Shown here piece after piece: positions 28,111 through 43,100 of a stretch of DNA of 64,000 nt. The notes under the pieces are model-generated. The model was given only the letters and a program-made list of their open reading frames with translations, was not told the DNA's origin and searched no databases. Positions within the stretch are counted from its first letter, which is position 1. Each line of letters opens with the position of its first letter. Position numbers and translations under genes: made by a program. The stretch is from Muscardinus avellanarius. Lineage: Eukaryota > Chordata > Mammalia > Rodentia > Gliridae. The stretch is taken from the NCBI GenBank assembly GCA_963383645.1, contig OY726571.1, positions 75,375,860 through 75,439,859 on the forward strand, in the 5' to 3' direction.

Positions 28111-31100
28111 CTGTAATGAAAGAGAAACATTTTATCATACATCAATATGCATATGTAAGTATACATAAATGTAAGCCTCACTCCACTTTTCCTACGTCTT
28201 TTACTCTGGTTTAACTACTGTGGCCTGGGAAGCCAGCTGGGGCGCATCCACTGCAGACCCTCCTCGGCCTGGCCGGGAGCACCGGAGCCTGCCCTTGAAC
28301 TGCTACTTAGCGCCTCCCAGGCGCCCACTTAGCAGGAACGCTGCGAAGCCACACTTGAATCTGATTCAAGGTTTTGTCACTAACTGTTCAAGCTTCATTA
28401 AATATATTTTTCCCTCTATTCTGAATATTAGGAACAAATGTGACAGTGGTAGATATATTGAAAAATATTAATATACATATTTTCTTATTTTCTATTCCAA
28501 AATGGTCAAATTAGGAAAAGAGAAACTTACTTCTTTTACAGTTGTTTTTATAAAATCTTTCCTCTCAGTTAAATCATAAGCAGGATAATTTTCATATACC
28601 TATAGTGAAAAGGAAAAATGTTTAAAGCAAATTTAAAACTCCAATATACTCTTTGCAGATGTACATGATACTAGTGCTCTTTAGTTTACCATATACAATT
28701 GTCTTGCAAAGGAGTAGTTTCAATATTTCCTGAAACATTTTCCATGCTTTATAAGCTGGGGCAAGGGATGAATAATTGTGGGTGAGGAAACATCTAAACG
28801 GATCTCAGTGGACTAAGTTCTTTGTATCAGCAGAGTATCTGTGACCTATCTTTTGCAGTAGAGACTGAACCCAGACGCTCTACTATGAGCCACACCCCCA
28901 GCACCCTTTAAAAACTTTTAAACAGCAAGACAGGGTCTTGCTAAGTCGCCCTGGTTGGCCCCAGATATGCAATCCTCTTGCCTCAGCCTCCCTAGTAGCT
29001 GGGATTACAGCTGTGGGCCAGAATGCCTGGCTCTATAAAATACCTACTTCCTTCTCTGTAACAACACCCAGCATTCACTACATCTAGGTGGTCTCAGTAG
29101 TCCACTGCTCCTAAAATTACATTCTTAAATGTCCTCCTTGCCAACTTCTTAAGTCTTATTATACCTGCTACTTGGACTTCAAGGCCCCACTCCATATGCT
29201 CAGTTTCTGAGCACGGCTGGCTTCACTTCTCTCACAGCTCAGGGCCAGGAACTCTTTCTCTATATGGCCGAGTAAATACTTTCAACTGCTGTCACAACTG
29301 CTCAATCGTGCCACTGTAGTTTGTGTTACAGACAACACAAATGAACAGGAGGGGCTGTTATAATACAACTGTTCACAAACCCAGGTGGAGGGTAGCTGTG
29401 GGCCATGGGCTGGAGTTGGCCAACCCTCTCCAATATAGCCCGTCATTTACGCCACTCTAATTAGCCCTGTTCACATTGGTCTACGTACCCATGTCTCTAA
29501 AGTTAAGCCCAGGTCATGGTTGCTTTGAAGACTAGCCCCCTTTCAGCTCATGGTACTCAGCTTTAAGCCTCTGGGCAAACCCGTCCCTGCCTCTCTCTCT
29601 TTTCTTTGGCAGCTTCATCTCAAGTGTCCCACTCTCCTGCTTGCAGCAAAAGAACCCTTATTTTAGCCGGGCGTGGTGGCGCACGCTTGTAATCCCCGCG
29701 CTTGGGAGGCAGAGACAGGAGGATCGCGCAGGTTCGAAGCCAGCCGCGCATGCTGGCTTAGGAGACCCTGTTTCCAAATAAAAAATGTGAAAATAGGTCT
29801 GGGAGTGTAGCCCGGAGGTAGAAGGGCTTCCAGGAACACCAAAAAAAAAAAAAAAAAGAAAAAGAAAAAAAGAGCCCTTACTTTATTAGGAAGTCCTTCC
29901 ACCCTCTGGCATACTTCTTTCCCCTCCAGTTCTACCTCCATTCAGCAAGGGCTCCAATTTCCTGCTCCTCCACCGAGCCCGTCAACTCCCCGGTAGCTCG
30001 CCTCTCCCAGCACTTGCCCCTTGACATAACACATGCTTGCCCTCTGGCCCTTTTAAAAATGCTTCCTCACCAACCTCCAGCCACTTGAAACAGAATATTC
30101 ATTCATTCATGTTCTTCATTATTTATTAAATCTCAACAGAAGGAAATTACTTTTTATCACCCCTGAAAGCTGCTATTGTAGGACATTTCCTAACTGCTAT
30201 CTTAAAAGTCAAATCCTTCTCGCCTGCCCTCTTCCACGTTACTAATAACCCTTTCAAGAACTTAAATGTATATAATCACAGAACTCCTTCAAATCCACAG
30301 AACTAATCTCCCTTCAGTTTCCTCTCCACTGCACCCATCTTTCCTCTCCCCTCAAAGGACATCGTGACTGGTTTGGTCTGTAATCTTCCAAACCATTTTT
30401 TTAGCCAGGCGTGGTGGCGCACGCTTGTAATCCCCGCGCCTGGGAGGCTGAGGCAGGAGGATCACACAGGTTCAAAGCCAGCCTCAGCTACTTAGTGAGG
30501 CTGTCAGCAACTTAGTGAGACCCTGTTTCCAAATAAAATACAAAATGGGTCTGGGAGTATAGCCCGGAGGTAGATAGCGTCTGGGTTCCACCCCTAGTAC
30601 CACACACACAAAAAAGACCAAACCACTTAAAAAAAAATCTATTTACATATATATAAATGGTATAAGTTTTCTATATTTGTTAAATTTTAACCTGAGAGGC
30701 TTTCCCATGTTCTTTTAAACTGCTACATAATATTAAAAAAAATACGATGTACCAGTTTAACCATTCCCTATTGATGGCCATTTAGGTTGTTTCTGATTTT
30801 TCAGTATTACAGATATGGTGAACATTATTATTTTTGTGCAGATATAACTATGTCTTTAGGATAGAACTAGAAATGGAAATGTTAGGTTAAAGGGTATTTG
30901 CTACTACACCTAACTATACTCCAAAAAAGCTGTAACAACTGTTCCTGTATATTCTTGCCAAAAGAAAAAACTGTCGATTCTTAGTTTCAATATAATTAAA
31001 AATATTTTCTTTTCTCTGCTTGACTAGGTTCTTTTCTTACATTCACAAGTCTGCCCTATTTGTCCTGTGACTTGCCTTTCTGCACCCACTGCCCTGTAGG

Positions 31101-34100
31101 TTAGTAGCCTTTTTCCTTCCTTCTGACATCTCTGCTTGGCTTTCACAGGCTCTGCTTCCACTGGCCTTTCTTCTACCTCTGACTCTACAATGTCTTATAT
31201 TTCATAGAAATTACTTCTCAACCCTGGTGTTAATGGCCTTCAGGATTACTCTTACTTTTTTATATATTTTATTTGGAAACAGGGTCTCACTAAATTGCTG
31301 AAAGCCTCACTAAGTAGCTGAGGCTGGCTTCGAGCCCGTGTGATCCTCCTGTCTCAGCCTCCCAAGCGCGGGGATTACAAGTGTGCACCACCACGCCCAG
31401 CTTACTCTTACTTTTCTCACCCTTTATCTAACCTGGGCCACCTTATTTATGGTTAAAACCCCAACAATATCCTGGTCTGGACTCCTCTATTACAATTTTG
31501 CTCACTTGATAATCCCAAGCACCCCAACTCAAAATGTCTAAGATTTATAAAATATTTATAAAGTATACAATACTTTATAAAATATTCTTTCTGTTCTACT
31601 CTATTATGATTAATGCTGCCCAAAGCTCTTATACCCACACAGGGTATTCTAGCTTGGATTAATCTGGATTATGGCAACCCTGTTACTTTTGTTGTGGGCA
31701 GTGGATCCACCCTAGCGCCCTGTGCATGCTAGGCCAGCTCCCTAACACCGCGTCATCCCCAGCCCAACGCTCTAACACTGTCATCCCCAGCCCAACGCTC
31801 TTAACACTGCGTCATCCCCAGCCCAACCCTGTTGTTTCAGTGATGATATAAACCGGGTTTCCTCACTACTCTCATCCTTGCCAGACCATCCTTCATGTTT
31901 CTAGGATAACTTCAAAAAAAAAAAAAAAAAAAAAAAAAGATTGTTTTATGACCCTGCCAAGTAGTTCTCATAATGTACCCATCCTCCCCATTTCCCACAA
32001 GGCATAACATGTAAGGTCTAAAAGCCTTTAGTATTGTCTCCTTTTGTGAAGATGTCCTTCCAGTCCTCATCTGAAACATGTATTTCTCAAAGTCATCTCT
32101 TAGTGATTATCTCACTATTCCTCTATGGAACAGATATTCGACTGAGAACTCAGTCAAGAATTCTTCTGATGCTCTTCTAGACCCCTCTGCCCGATTCCAC
32201 ATGACAGCCAGTACTTTACTGCATACCTGTCTCTCAACAGTAGGACTCACCTCCAACCTACACTCCCAGCCCTTTTTATTTTTAAACAAAGTCTTGCTGA
32301 GTTGCTGAAGCTGGCCTTGAAACTGTGATCCTCCTGTCACCGCCTCTCAAGTCCTGGGATTACAGGTATGATCATGTCTAGCTAGATACTTACTTCTATC
32401 CTACCACACCATAAGCCCTGTTTAAAGCCAAGTAAGGGCTTTTCGGCAACATCTAGCTCTGCCTGTTATGTAGTAAAGGCTCAATGAATAAACAAAATAA
32501 CCAATGCTCTTATAAAAAGTATATAATATTTTACCTTGGTATGTATCAAATTTTGATTTTATTTTGCCATAGGAAACCAAATTCTAAAAATCTCCCAATT
32601 TGGAGTTAGGATATGGAATCCCTATGAAACCATTCTTTTTTTTTTTTTTTTTTTTGGTGGTACTGGGGGTGGAAGCCAGAGGCTTTCTACCTCCGGGCTA
32701 TACTCCCAGACCTATTTTATATTTTATTTGGAAACAGGGTCTCACTAAGTTGCTGAGAGCCTCACTAAGGAGCTGAGGCTGGCTTCGAACCTGTGTGATC
32801 CTCCTGTCTCAGCCTCCCAAGCACGGGGATTACAAGCATGCGCCACCATGCCCGGCTTATGAAACCATTTTTAAGGTTAGAACATTTGATTTCCTGAGAA
32901 GTATTAGAAGAATTTCACAGAAGATTGAATTGAGAACTTTATCTTTCAGAGCTCATTTATGATGCTAACAAGAGTAGCTCATGAGATTCTGGCTTTTTAT
33001 TTTATTTATTTATTTTTATTTATTTATTTTTTGGTGGTACTGGGGATGGAACCCAGGGGCCTTCTACCTCCGGGCTACACTCCCAGACCTACTTTATATT
33101 TTATTTGGAAACAGGGTCTCTTAAGCCAGCGCGGCTGGCTTCGAACCTGCGCGATCCTCCTGTCTCAGCCTCCCAAGCGCGGGGATTACAAGCGTGCGCC
33201 ACCACGCCCGGCAGATTCTGGCTTTTTAAACTAACGCAATATAAGAATGCATCAATACAGCTTCCAGGTCAGAGAGATTTGGAATGTAGTGTTTTAATTT
33301 TGATCACTCTGACTTTATTCAATCTAATGTTATGTATAAAATAACTCCATTAGAACAGAGCTTGGAGTATTCTATGACAAGTGTAGATACTAGCACCTAC
33401 AGTAATGCCTGGTATACAGTGGTTCAATAAATATCTATTCAAGGAATATCTATTCAAGCCAAAAGAATATAGCTTTGAATTAAGGAATGGGTGAAAGAAA
33501 TTTTGAAATCAAAGCAAAATGATCTAAACATTCATCTCATTACCTCTTTGCAAATTTGCTTCATTGTGACCTCCTCCAAGTTAGCATTAGCCAATAATTT
33601 CTTTACTGTTTCCTTTAATTCTTCATCTGTAGGCGGTTTCTTCAGTTTTTTAATTAAAGGTTCATCATCTGAACTATCCTCAGATTCACTTTCTAAACAT
33701 AAGATATTAAGTAAATAAAACTGTTCTTACACAGCAAAGTAAATACTTAAGATTATGTATGGGAAAACCTCCATATGTTTTCACCATTCTCAAGGAAGTA
33801 TTAGACCTCCAAAATTATAAATCACTACTTCAGTTTATAATTTATAAATTACCCATAAAACACACATTAAAATTTTATGTAGACCAGAAAATTTTTGAAA
33901 ACTGGCAAGCTGTATTTCCCAATGTCCTTTGCAGTTCATCAGACATTTCGTATTTTCAGAATTGTTGGTCATGTAACTTCTAACCTACCTTTTTTGGAAC
34001 TGTTTTGATTCTTCTTGGTGGTGCTACTATCTGCCTTCTTAACATTTGCACTTTTTACAGATTTCTTACTTTTAGGAGTAGCTTTTGGTTTAGATTTTTC

Positions 34101-37100
34101 TCTTTTCGATGTCTTTTTTGGTGGCTATTGGGAAGGAGAGCAAAGCAAAGTATATATATTAGATGGGATTCATTGCTATCCCTCTATGCCTCTCAATAAT
34201 ATCAGAGAAAATTAACATTAGATTATATCCAATTAAGAATTAATTACTAATTATCAACTTTTGAGAAGACTGATATACTCAACACTATTTTATCCTAATA
34301 TAAGTCTAATTATCAACTTTTGAGATGACAAGAAACAATCAGACACAAAAATGGATGCCCACACTTATTCTGCTGTATGAAATACAAACTTTTATTACGC
34401 CATTTAATTATGGGTAATAACCCCCAAAACCTAAAATATAAATAATACTGTCTATTTTATTTTCTGTCCCCCAGTTAGAATTGAAGTCCCATGAAGATTT
34501 TCTCCCAGCTCTTGCATTTACTGATATATCCCCAGCACCTACAATAGTGCCTGGCACATAGTAGCTGCTTGATATTTACAAATATATGGGGAAACAAAGG
34601 CAGAGTAAGGTTAATTTGTCCACAGTAACATAAGAGCCAAGATTCGGACTCCAGCATGTTCTTAAACAACCACATCTGATTAAACAGAAGCAGAATGCAT
34701 ATGTGGGACAGATTAAAAATGACAAAATTAGTTTATAGTCACTTTGTCTCAATCAGGGTCTCTGAAACTAGAAAGCATTAATTATTCACTTAATTATCAT
34801 CTCCAAAGGCAAACGTGTATATACACAAATATCCTAAGAATTTAAGTTTTCACCTTTACACACCAAAACTACTGCAAATAACTAGACATTCTGTGTGCTA
34901 CCACACCCAGCTGGAAAAACCATTTTCAGTTTGTGGGCTGTATAAAAGGAAACAGACACAGGATGGATTTGATATACAGACCAGAGTTGCTGACTTTAGG
35001 AATAGATTATGAATTATTGGTAATAATGCAGGAACCAGCTAAAGTGTTCAGTAGGATAACTTCTCAAGTTATAAAGCTTAACTTAATAACTTTAAGTTTT
35101 AAATTAAGTAAGATGTAGATTTATACTCACTAATTTCCCTAACTCTATTGTTGAAAATCAAATCTTGATATAAATCAAGAGTGAACTCTGAAGACAGAAG
35201 TATATAAACTAAAGGTTGAGAAAAAGTAATAGAGAAAGCACTTCCAGGTGTGGTGGCGCCAATCCTAATTCTTGGAAGGCTGAGACAGGAGGATCATAGG
35301 TTCGCAGTCAGCCTCAGCTACTTAGTGAGGCCGTTGGCAACTCAGTGAGACGCTGTTTCAGAATAAAGAATTAAAAAATAGGGCTAGGGGGTGTAGCTCA
35401 GAGGTAGAGGCCCCTGGGTTCCATCCTCAGTACCACACAAAAAATAAATAAATAAAAATAAAAAATAAGGCTGGGTGTAGCCCAGAGGTAGAATGCCCCT
35501 GGGGTCAATCCCCAGTACCATCCACACAAAAAATCTTATAAATAGCTGGGTGTGGTAGTACAAGCTTGTAATCCCAGTACTTGGGAGGCTGAGCCTGGAG
35601 GATAGCAGGTTCAAGGACAGCCTCTGCAAGTAAGGAGACCCATCAACCTAGGGAGACCCTGTTTCAAAATAAGAATAAAATGGGGCTGGGGTGTGGCTTA
35701 GGGGTAGTTCAAATGCTAGGTTCCTGGGTTCAAATCTTAGTTCCAAAAAGAAGGGCTTATATATTTATCATAGCCTGAAGCACAAAAATTAGGACCTATC
35801 TCTTATGTTACATAAGTCAAGAATACCAGATGGGGAAGTACATGGTACACAATATTCTCAATAGTGTCCTCCATGTCTGTACTAAATGCGTATTGAGTGA
35901 CATCTCCCAGGTAGACTGTCAGCTCCTCAAATTCAGAGGATGCTTTCTTTTTACTTAGCAAAATGCTCAGGTATAGAATGAGACAATCATTTTCAATGAA
36001 CAAGAATGATAAATCCATTCCCAAAGGTTGTGTTTGTCACACAATGATGGCCAACCACACAAATTCTCTTTAGTCTGGCTTCAACCTCCATTATTTTAGC
36101 GTCATCTGACTCCTCTACTGCTGTGGCACAAGACTAACCAAGGCTCTCTGCAACTTAGTGAGACCTTATTTCAAAATAAAGAATAAAAAAATCAAGGCTG
36201 GGGGTGTAGCTCAGATGTAGGATGCCCCTAAATCTGAAAAAAGCACCCCTGCAGTTGGGGTGTGGTGGTACATGCCTGTAATCCGAGTACTTGGGAGGCT
36301 GACAGGGTTGGAGATCCTCAGAAGCAGACCGCCCCTGGGTTCAGTCCCCAGTACCACACACACCCCGCCTTCCCTATTCCCCGTCTATGTTCAAATGTCC
36401 ATTTCTCCTCTATTCCCAAGGTCAGCTTGAATTGGCACTTCTTCCATTTCTCTCCTAAGCTTTCTCTTAACAGAGATTCTCCTAGAATATTATCAAATGG
36501 CACTTAGGTATTAAATACCTCCTGTAACCCCAATAACACATAGTATACTCCCAAGTTACTAAATTGAGTAATCAAAAAGTACTGGTCAGCCGGGCGTGGT
36601 GGCGCACTCTTGTAATCCCCACACTTGGGAGGCGAAGACAGGAGGATCCCGCAGGTTCAAAGCCAATGCTGGATTAAGAGATCCTGTTTCCAAATATAAA
36701 ATATAAAATAGGTCTGAGAGTATAGCCTGGAGGGAAAAGGGCTTCCAGGAACTCCAGTACCACCAAAAAAAAAAAAAAAAAAAAAAAAAAGTACTGGTCC
36801 CTTTAAGTCTCTTCTTTAATATTCCCCAAACTAGTAATTATAGTAAAAACACTATGTGGCATTATAAAGGAAAAGTGTTGGAAGTACTCATGATAGTTAA
36901 TGTTTGTGAGAAAAGCTAGTTTCTGAACTGTCATAGGATTTTTCAAGATTTTGGTTTGTTAACTTTCTGAACATGTGAGTGGTTCAATCAAGATGAACTA
37001 AAGGGGAACATAAAAACTGACAACTGCCATTAATTTCAGACAGTACAATATACTATAATCTAAATTTTTAAGAATTAGTAATATAAATTTTCAAAAAAGT

Positions 37101-40100
37101 CAGGATAAGTCAGGATTTTCCACAACTGACCAACATGAAGGTATAGAATCAGAGGAATGACATAAGCACTTTTTGAAGGAAGGCACAAAAAAAAAAATCT
37201 TGGTAGAGTTAATAAGGCTTACCTATCTTTTATAGGCAGCAGGGCTCTTGAAGGAGGGTCACCAAAAAAGATGCCTGTCACAGAGCCAGAATTCTGTCCT
37301 CAGAGCAGAAAGGTTGTACTGAGTGAATAGATGAACAAAATAAAAATTAGCTTAAAATACACTATTCTTTTAACAACTTGGCTGAAAAAATTCAAAATGC
37401 CAAGAGAAAAGAATGTGTAAGTCTAGTTATATTTCACAAGAGACTCTGAAAATTTAAATCTAAATGTATTTTAGTATAGTGAGATTATGTATTTAGTTTT
37501 GTGATTAACTTTGCCTTCCAACAAAAGGTTTAAATGTTCTATTCAGTTTTGTAATTCCTCTGGTCAAATTATGAGATTTCTTAGTTTTTAAACACCTACT
37601 TAAGGACTAGCCAAATTTTCATATTCACCCTCTTACTACTACCAAATAATCCTTCAAATGGTCCAAATATATAGTTTACCAAAATTATAACGAGTCTCTG
37701 ACTTGTAGGATGGCCTGCTCAACCCATTCACATGAGCTTTCACCTCACAGCTTCCCTTGCAGCTACACTGGCAAAATTCTGGCCAAGGCCAAGTAGAGAG
37801 ATGTCTGGTAAAAAGCACCTCTTCCAAGGGGGACAAAACTCCCAAAAACACTAGAAGAAAGATCGTCTTCCTTTGTCAGGAACATGAATAAAATATATAA
37901 AGGTAAAACAATTCTCCTGTGGAACATAGGTTAAATGCCATATTCTAACTCAAAAAGAGACGGCCCATATCCAGGATACCTTTCCTAAACTGTCATATTG
38001 GCCCAAAATTGCCTGACCCTGGACTTCTTGATATGCAAGGTAAAATGAACTCCTCTGACCATTACTAAGGTTGTGAATTATTTCAGCTGAAGACATTCCT
38101 GATAGCTTATGGAAACATAAGTTCTAAATACAAAGTAAAAAAAAATACAAACTCTATTTTATACTTCTCTAGAAATAAGACTGCAATAAAAAAAACTATG
38201 AAAAATGAAAAAAAGATATCAGAATAAGATGAAAAAAGAAGGCATGCTCTTGAGGTCTAAACGACTCATCTGGCTTCAGACATCTGGCAGTGCTTTCTCC
38301 AATGGGCACTGTTTCCCCTTTTTTTTCTACATTCTATAATTTCCCTGTGCCTCAGGTTAATACCTTAAACAGCATAAAAGAGGATAGTTTAATCTCAGTT
38401 GCTCATTTAAGCAATCTGTCCTAACAATGCTAATCCAATATAGGAACCAGTTGATTTTAAAAGAATCAGTTTACACTAACAAAAAAACACCACTTTATAG
38501 AGAATAAATCTGTTTCCCCATTCTTTTTAATTTTTTTTGTTTGTTTGTTTTTGCAGTGCTGGGAATAGAACCCAGGGGCATTGCACCTCCAAGCTACATT
38601 CCCAGCCCTATTTTTTAGTCTTTTTTATTTTGAAACAGGGGCTCACTGAGTTGTGAAGGGCCTCATTAAGTAACTGAGGCTGTCCTCGAACTGCAATCCT
38701 CTGGTCTCAGCCTCCCAAATGCTGGGGTTACAAGCTTACAAGCTGTACCACCATGTCTCAGCCTCCCGAATGCTGGGGTTACAAGCTTACAAGTGTGTAC
38801 CAGCATGCCCGGCCCCATTCTTTATTTTGAGGAATCTTCAACAGTTTAGTTTCTAATTACTCTCCTATTCTAATGGTAATAACAGTAACTAATACTTACA
38901 TAGTACATGTGTCAGACACTTTGTTAATAGTTTATTTTTCTATTTTTATTTATTTATTTTGTGGAACTGGAGATGGAACCTAGGAGCATTTGAACTTTGA
39001 GCTATACCCCCAGCCCTATTTTTTATTCTTTATTTTGAAAGGGGGTCTCAGTAAGTTGCAGAGGGCCTCACTAAGTAGCTGAGGCCGACCACAAACCTGC
39101 AATACTCCTGTTTCAGCCTCCCAAGTACTGGGATTACAAGCATGTACCGCCACGCCCCGCTACTTTGTAAATATTTTAAATTAAGTCATTTAATATGACT
39201 CTATGAAGCTGGTAATATTACCATCCCAATTTACTGAGGGGAAAGTGAGGTTTAAATATCTTGCCCAAAGTCAAAGAGTGAAAATCCAAGGGCGAATTGG
39301 GATATGAACTCAGTTTCTAAAGCCCATGCTTTGTCTCTATGAAGATAAATAAATATTAATATTCTACAACTCTTCGTGCTTTCTGTCCTTAAAAAGAGTT
39401 TAGAAAAACAGTGAGTGGCGTATGGTAGATAACCAGAAATGTGAAGACTACAATTACTTTAAAATTGTCACAATTATATATGTACATATACACAAACATC
39501 TTTCCTCCCAGAAGGCCAATCCATAAAACATCAGTGCTCAGATTACTTATCTTTCTTTATGCCAAAAAGATAGTCATTTATTTATTTATTTACTTATTTA
39601 TTTGTGGTACTAGGGATAGAACCCAGAGGCATTCTACCTCTGAGCTACACCTCCAGCCCTATTTTATTCTTTCATTTTGCAACAAGGTCTAAGTTTCTGA
39701 GGCTGACTGTAAACTTGCAACCCTCTGTCTCAGCCTCCCAAGTACTAGGATTACAAGTATGCACCACCACACCTGGCTTACTTAGTTGTAAATGTCTTTA
39801 TGAAATCTAACATTAAAGGGAACACAGATTTTAAGTGCCTCAAGACAAGTACATCCACTGAAGAAACATATAGAAAACCAGGGTTCGCAACATCTTTTAG
39901 CCTTCTAACTTTGGGTTCTCAAGTGGAGCCGGTCTTCCTGCTCCAAGACATCTGGCAACATCTGGAGACACTTTTTCTTGTATTGGAAGTACCTACCCCT
40001 CACAACGAAGAGTTATCTAGCCCAATGTGTCAAGCCAGCATCAATCAAGTCCCTGAATAAGACAGGGGAATTTACAGAGCAAAGTCTGACCTCTGAAGAA

Positions 40101-43100
40101 AGATACCATAGCAAAATTAAAATCCTGCTATCAAACATAATTACCAACTGTAACTAATCTTTTTACCTGGTCTCCTTTATCTACTGGCTGAGGATACCCA
40201 TCAAGTTAAATCTTTTAACTGCTTCACTGGCTCTCCTCCTTCCTAAAGTTTCACTCTGGAAGCCAAGAAGTCTCATCATCTTTTTTACAAGTACTCCCAA
40301 ATAGAAAACAGCAGACGAACCTCAGTAGAACAAAACTGACCAACTTCAAACTATGTTATTCTTGTTAAATAGCCCACACCCCAAAATGATGGCCCTTAAA
40401 CCCTTGCTTTTTGCACGAAACAGAAATCGGTTCAACTCACTTATGAACTATTAATATACTCTGAAAATATGCTCTTAAAGTCTGCTCCTATGTCTCTGTT
40501 GAGGACGTGCATCCTCCACACCCCTGCTCCAGACAAGGCCCACTGCAAACGCAGGCCGCAGCAACCTCACTTCTCCAGCTTTTACCCGCTGACTTGGCAA
40601 TAAAGCTAGATGTTCCTTAAGGGAAGGAAATGGGTTGATACTCAATTATTTCTGTATTTTCACAATTCAAAACAACCAATATGTATTTTCTGGCTTTGGA
40701 TATATACCAAGAATATTTAACACTACTCCCATCAAATAATAAAAAAAAAAAAGTGTTACCTCCTCTTCACTTTCTTTATCTTCTTCATCTGAAGACTCTT
40801 TGTTTTTCTTTTCATCTTCATCACTACTGGACTCATCTGACAGAATTTCAGGACACTTGGTTTGCTTCGCCTTCCTTGCTGTTCCGGAACTGTTCCGTTC
40901 CTTTTTATTACCTTTGCTAGGAGTTTTTTTAGATTTTGGCAATGGCTGTATAAAAAAATTGTAATGACAACACCAATAAGGTACTATATATCTCAATTAG
41001 TCAACAGATCCTGATCATTACTTCTCAACACTAATCTCAAAAATATTTTCAAGCTTAGCCAGCAGCTTTACAAAGACTTCATCTTTAATGTGTCAAGTTA
41101 GCCTACAATTATTAGCAATATTCTTTTATCTTGTTCTAAACACCTAGTAATATTCTTCACAAAGGTTGAGTGTCACGGGCATTCAAAGTTCTGACTTGGG
41201 ACTAGAAACCCAAGTGCACATTGTATTAGGTCCAGACACTGGCTTTTACTTTATGAAGACAGTATTTTTAGGCAGAAATAACTTATATCATTTTGTAAGA
41301 ATTAAAACTGTCACCACCAGGTGCTCTTATTGTAGACAACCCATACATTAAAGGTGTGGGAGAAACTAGCAATAAAGTAAGACTGAATCACTAATTATGA
41401 ATGAACCGTCATTACATCTGTGCTATATTTTCAATAATGCTAGTATCATATTCTCACAGATGCATCTGAATATGCAATAGATGTTGGTGCATCAATTACA
41501 AAGCTAAGTAAGGACACAAAGTAGGCACATTACTATACTATGATATTCAATTAAAGCACATATATGAAGAGCAGAGCAAATCACACGAGAAAAATCTGAT
41601 TATACTAACCAACAAATTTAATTTTTAAATGATTTCTTAGGGGAGCACTGGCTAAATCCTGAAATTGAAACTATTAAATATCATTAAAGTATCTGGAAAT
41701 ATATACACCAAGGAATTAGTACTGTTTCTGAGATTATCAGTATCTTTTATATTTTTTTCATTTTTGTCTATTCCTTTTTTTCTGCAGTAAGTAAAAACAT
41801 TAAGGTAAAATTCTATAATACAGTGGTAAAGTACAGGCTGAATATGCCTAATCTGAAAATGCAAAATGCTTCAAATCTGAAATCTGTTGAGTGCTGACAT
41901 GATGTTACAAGTAGAAAATTCCACACTTGACCTTATGTGATACAAGGTCAGAGGTAAAATGACCTTCAGGCTATGTGTAGAAGGTGCATATGAAACCTCA
42001 ATGAATTTCATGTTTAGACTTGAGTACCATCTCTAATACATTTTACTATATATGCAAATATTCCAGCCCCAGCCTTTTCTAGAATCCAAGACACTTTTGC
42101 TGCCAGCATTTAGGATATTTGATACTCAACATATAGTCAACAATATATTTGTGATATAAACTTTAGGCACTGTTTTTCATATAATTAGCAAAACCAGAGG
42201 TCCTAAGAATATCCAGTCTTTTAGTAGTTACTGTCATCTACACAAAAGTGAAGAAAAGTGTCTGCTGTAATGCTGCACTCTCAGGCTATCTCCAAATGAA
42301 ACAAACAGGACAGCATCTAGTTTGCCCAAGCAGACAAGGCAGACTGGAAAACTGTCGGTTTAGGCCCCTCCAGGAATATTAAAAATTACTGGGTTAATGA
42401 CATTTCTCAGGATTCTCTTCAAAAAAAATTTCCTTGAGACTGGGCTCAGTGGTTCACACCTGCTATTCCAGCTACTTCAGAAGTAAAGGCAAGAGGATCC
42501 CAATTTGGATGCCACCCTGGGCAATTTGGTGAGATCCTGTCTCAGAATAAAAAGGGACAAAGTTGTAGCTCAGTGGCATAGTACTTGCCTGGCATATGTG
42601 AGGCCCTGAGTTCAATCTCTAGTGATGAAAAACAAAAAACAAAAAACCTCCTTGAATATATACAGATATCCTTGATATGTAAACTATTACCATGATCAGC
42701 TATTGCCTGGACTCAATTCCATTTAGATAAATTCTCTGATAACAATGTTTGGAAAATGGTGAGTCACCATCCAAACTCTATTTGCCGGATGAACTCCAAG
42801 TCTCAAATAAATGTGATATCCTTCACTACCTCAGTTCAGGAGCCAGATACAGAGTGAAGATAGCATATGTATACAGAATCAGTGACAATGGGATTAGAAG
42901 GGTGCTGGATAAATCTGTACAGGAAAGTGAAAAGATGTTAAATTATTCAAGTAACCAATCAAGAATACACAGCTCCCAAAAATAAACAAGAAGCTTTTAG
43001 AAAAGCAAAAAGTACTAATAATGTACAAATGTTTCAAAGCCTTCCTGTACTGATTCTGATAGTTAGATGTATTAACCAGAATCCAAAGTCAATAGCAGAT

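Noticed and set aside
40681..40920. + strand frame across 40760-40945
   Set aside because: It is the complement of the DEK acidic exon; the minus strand carries the real coding sequence.
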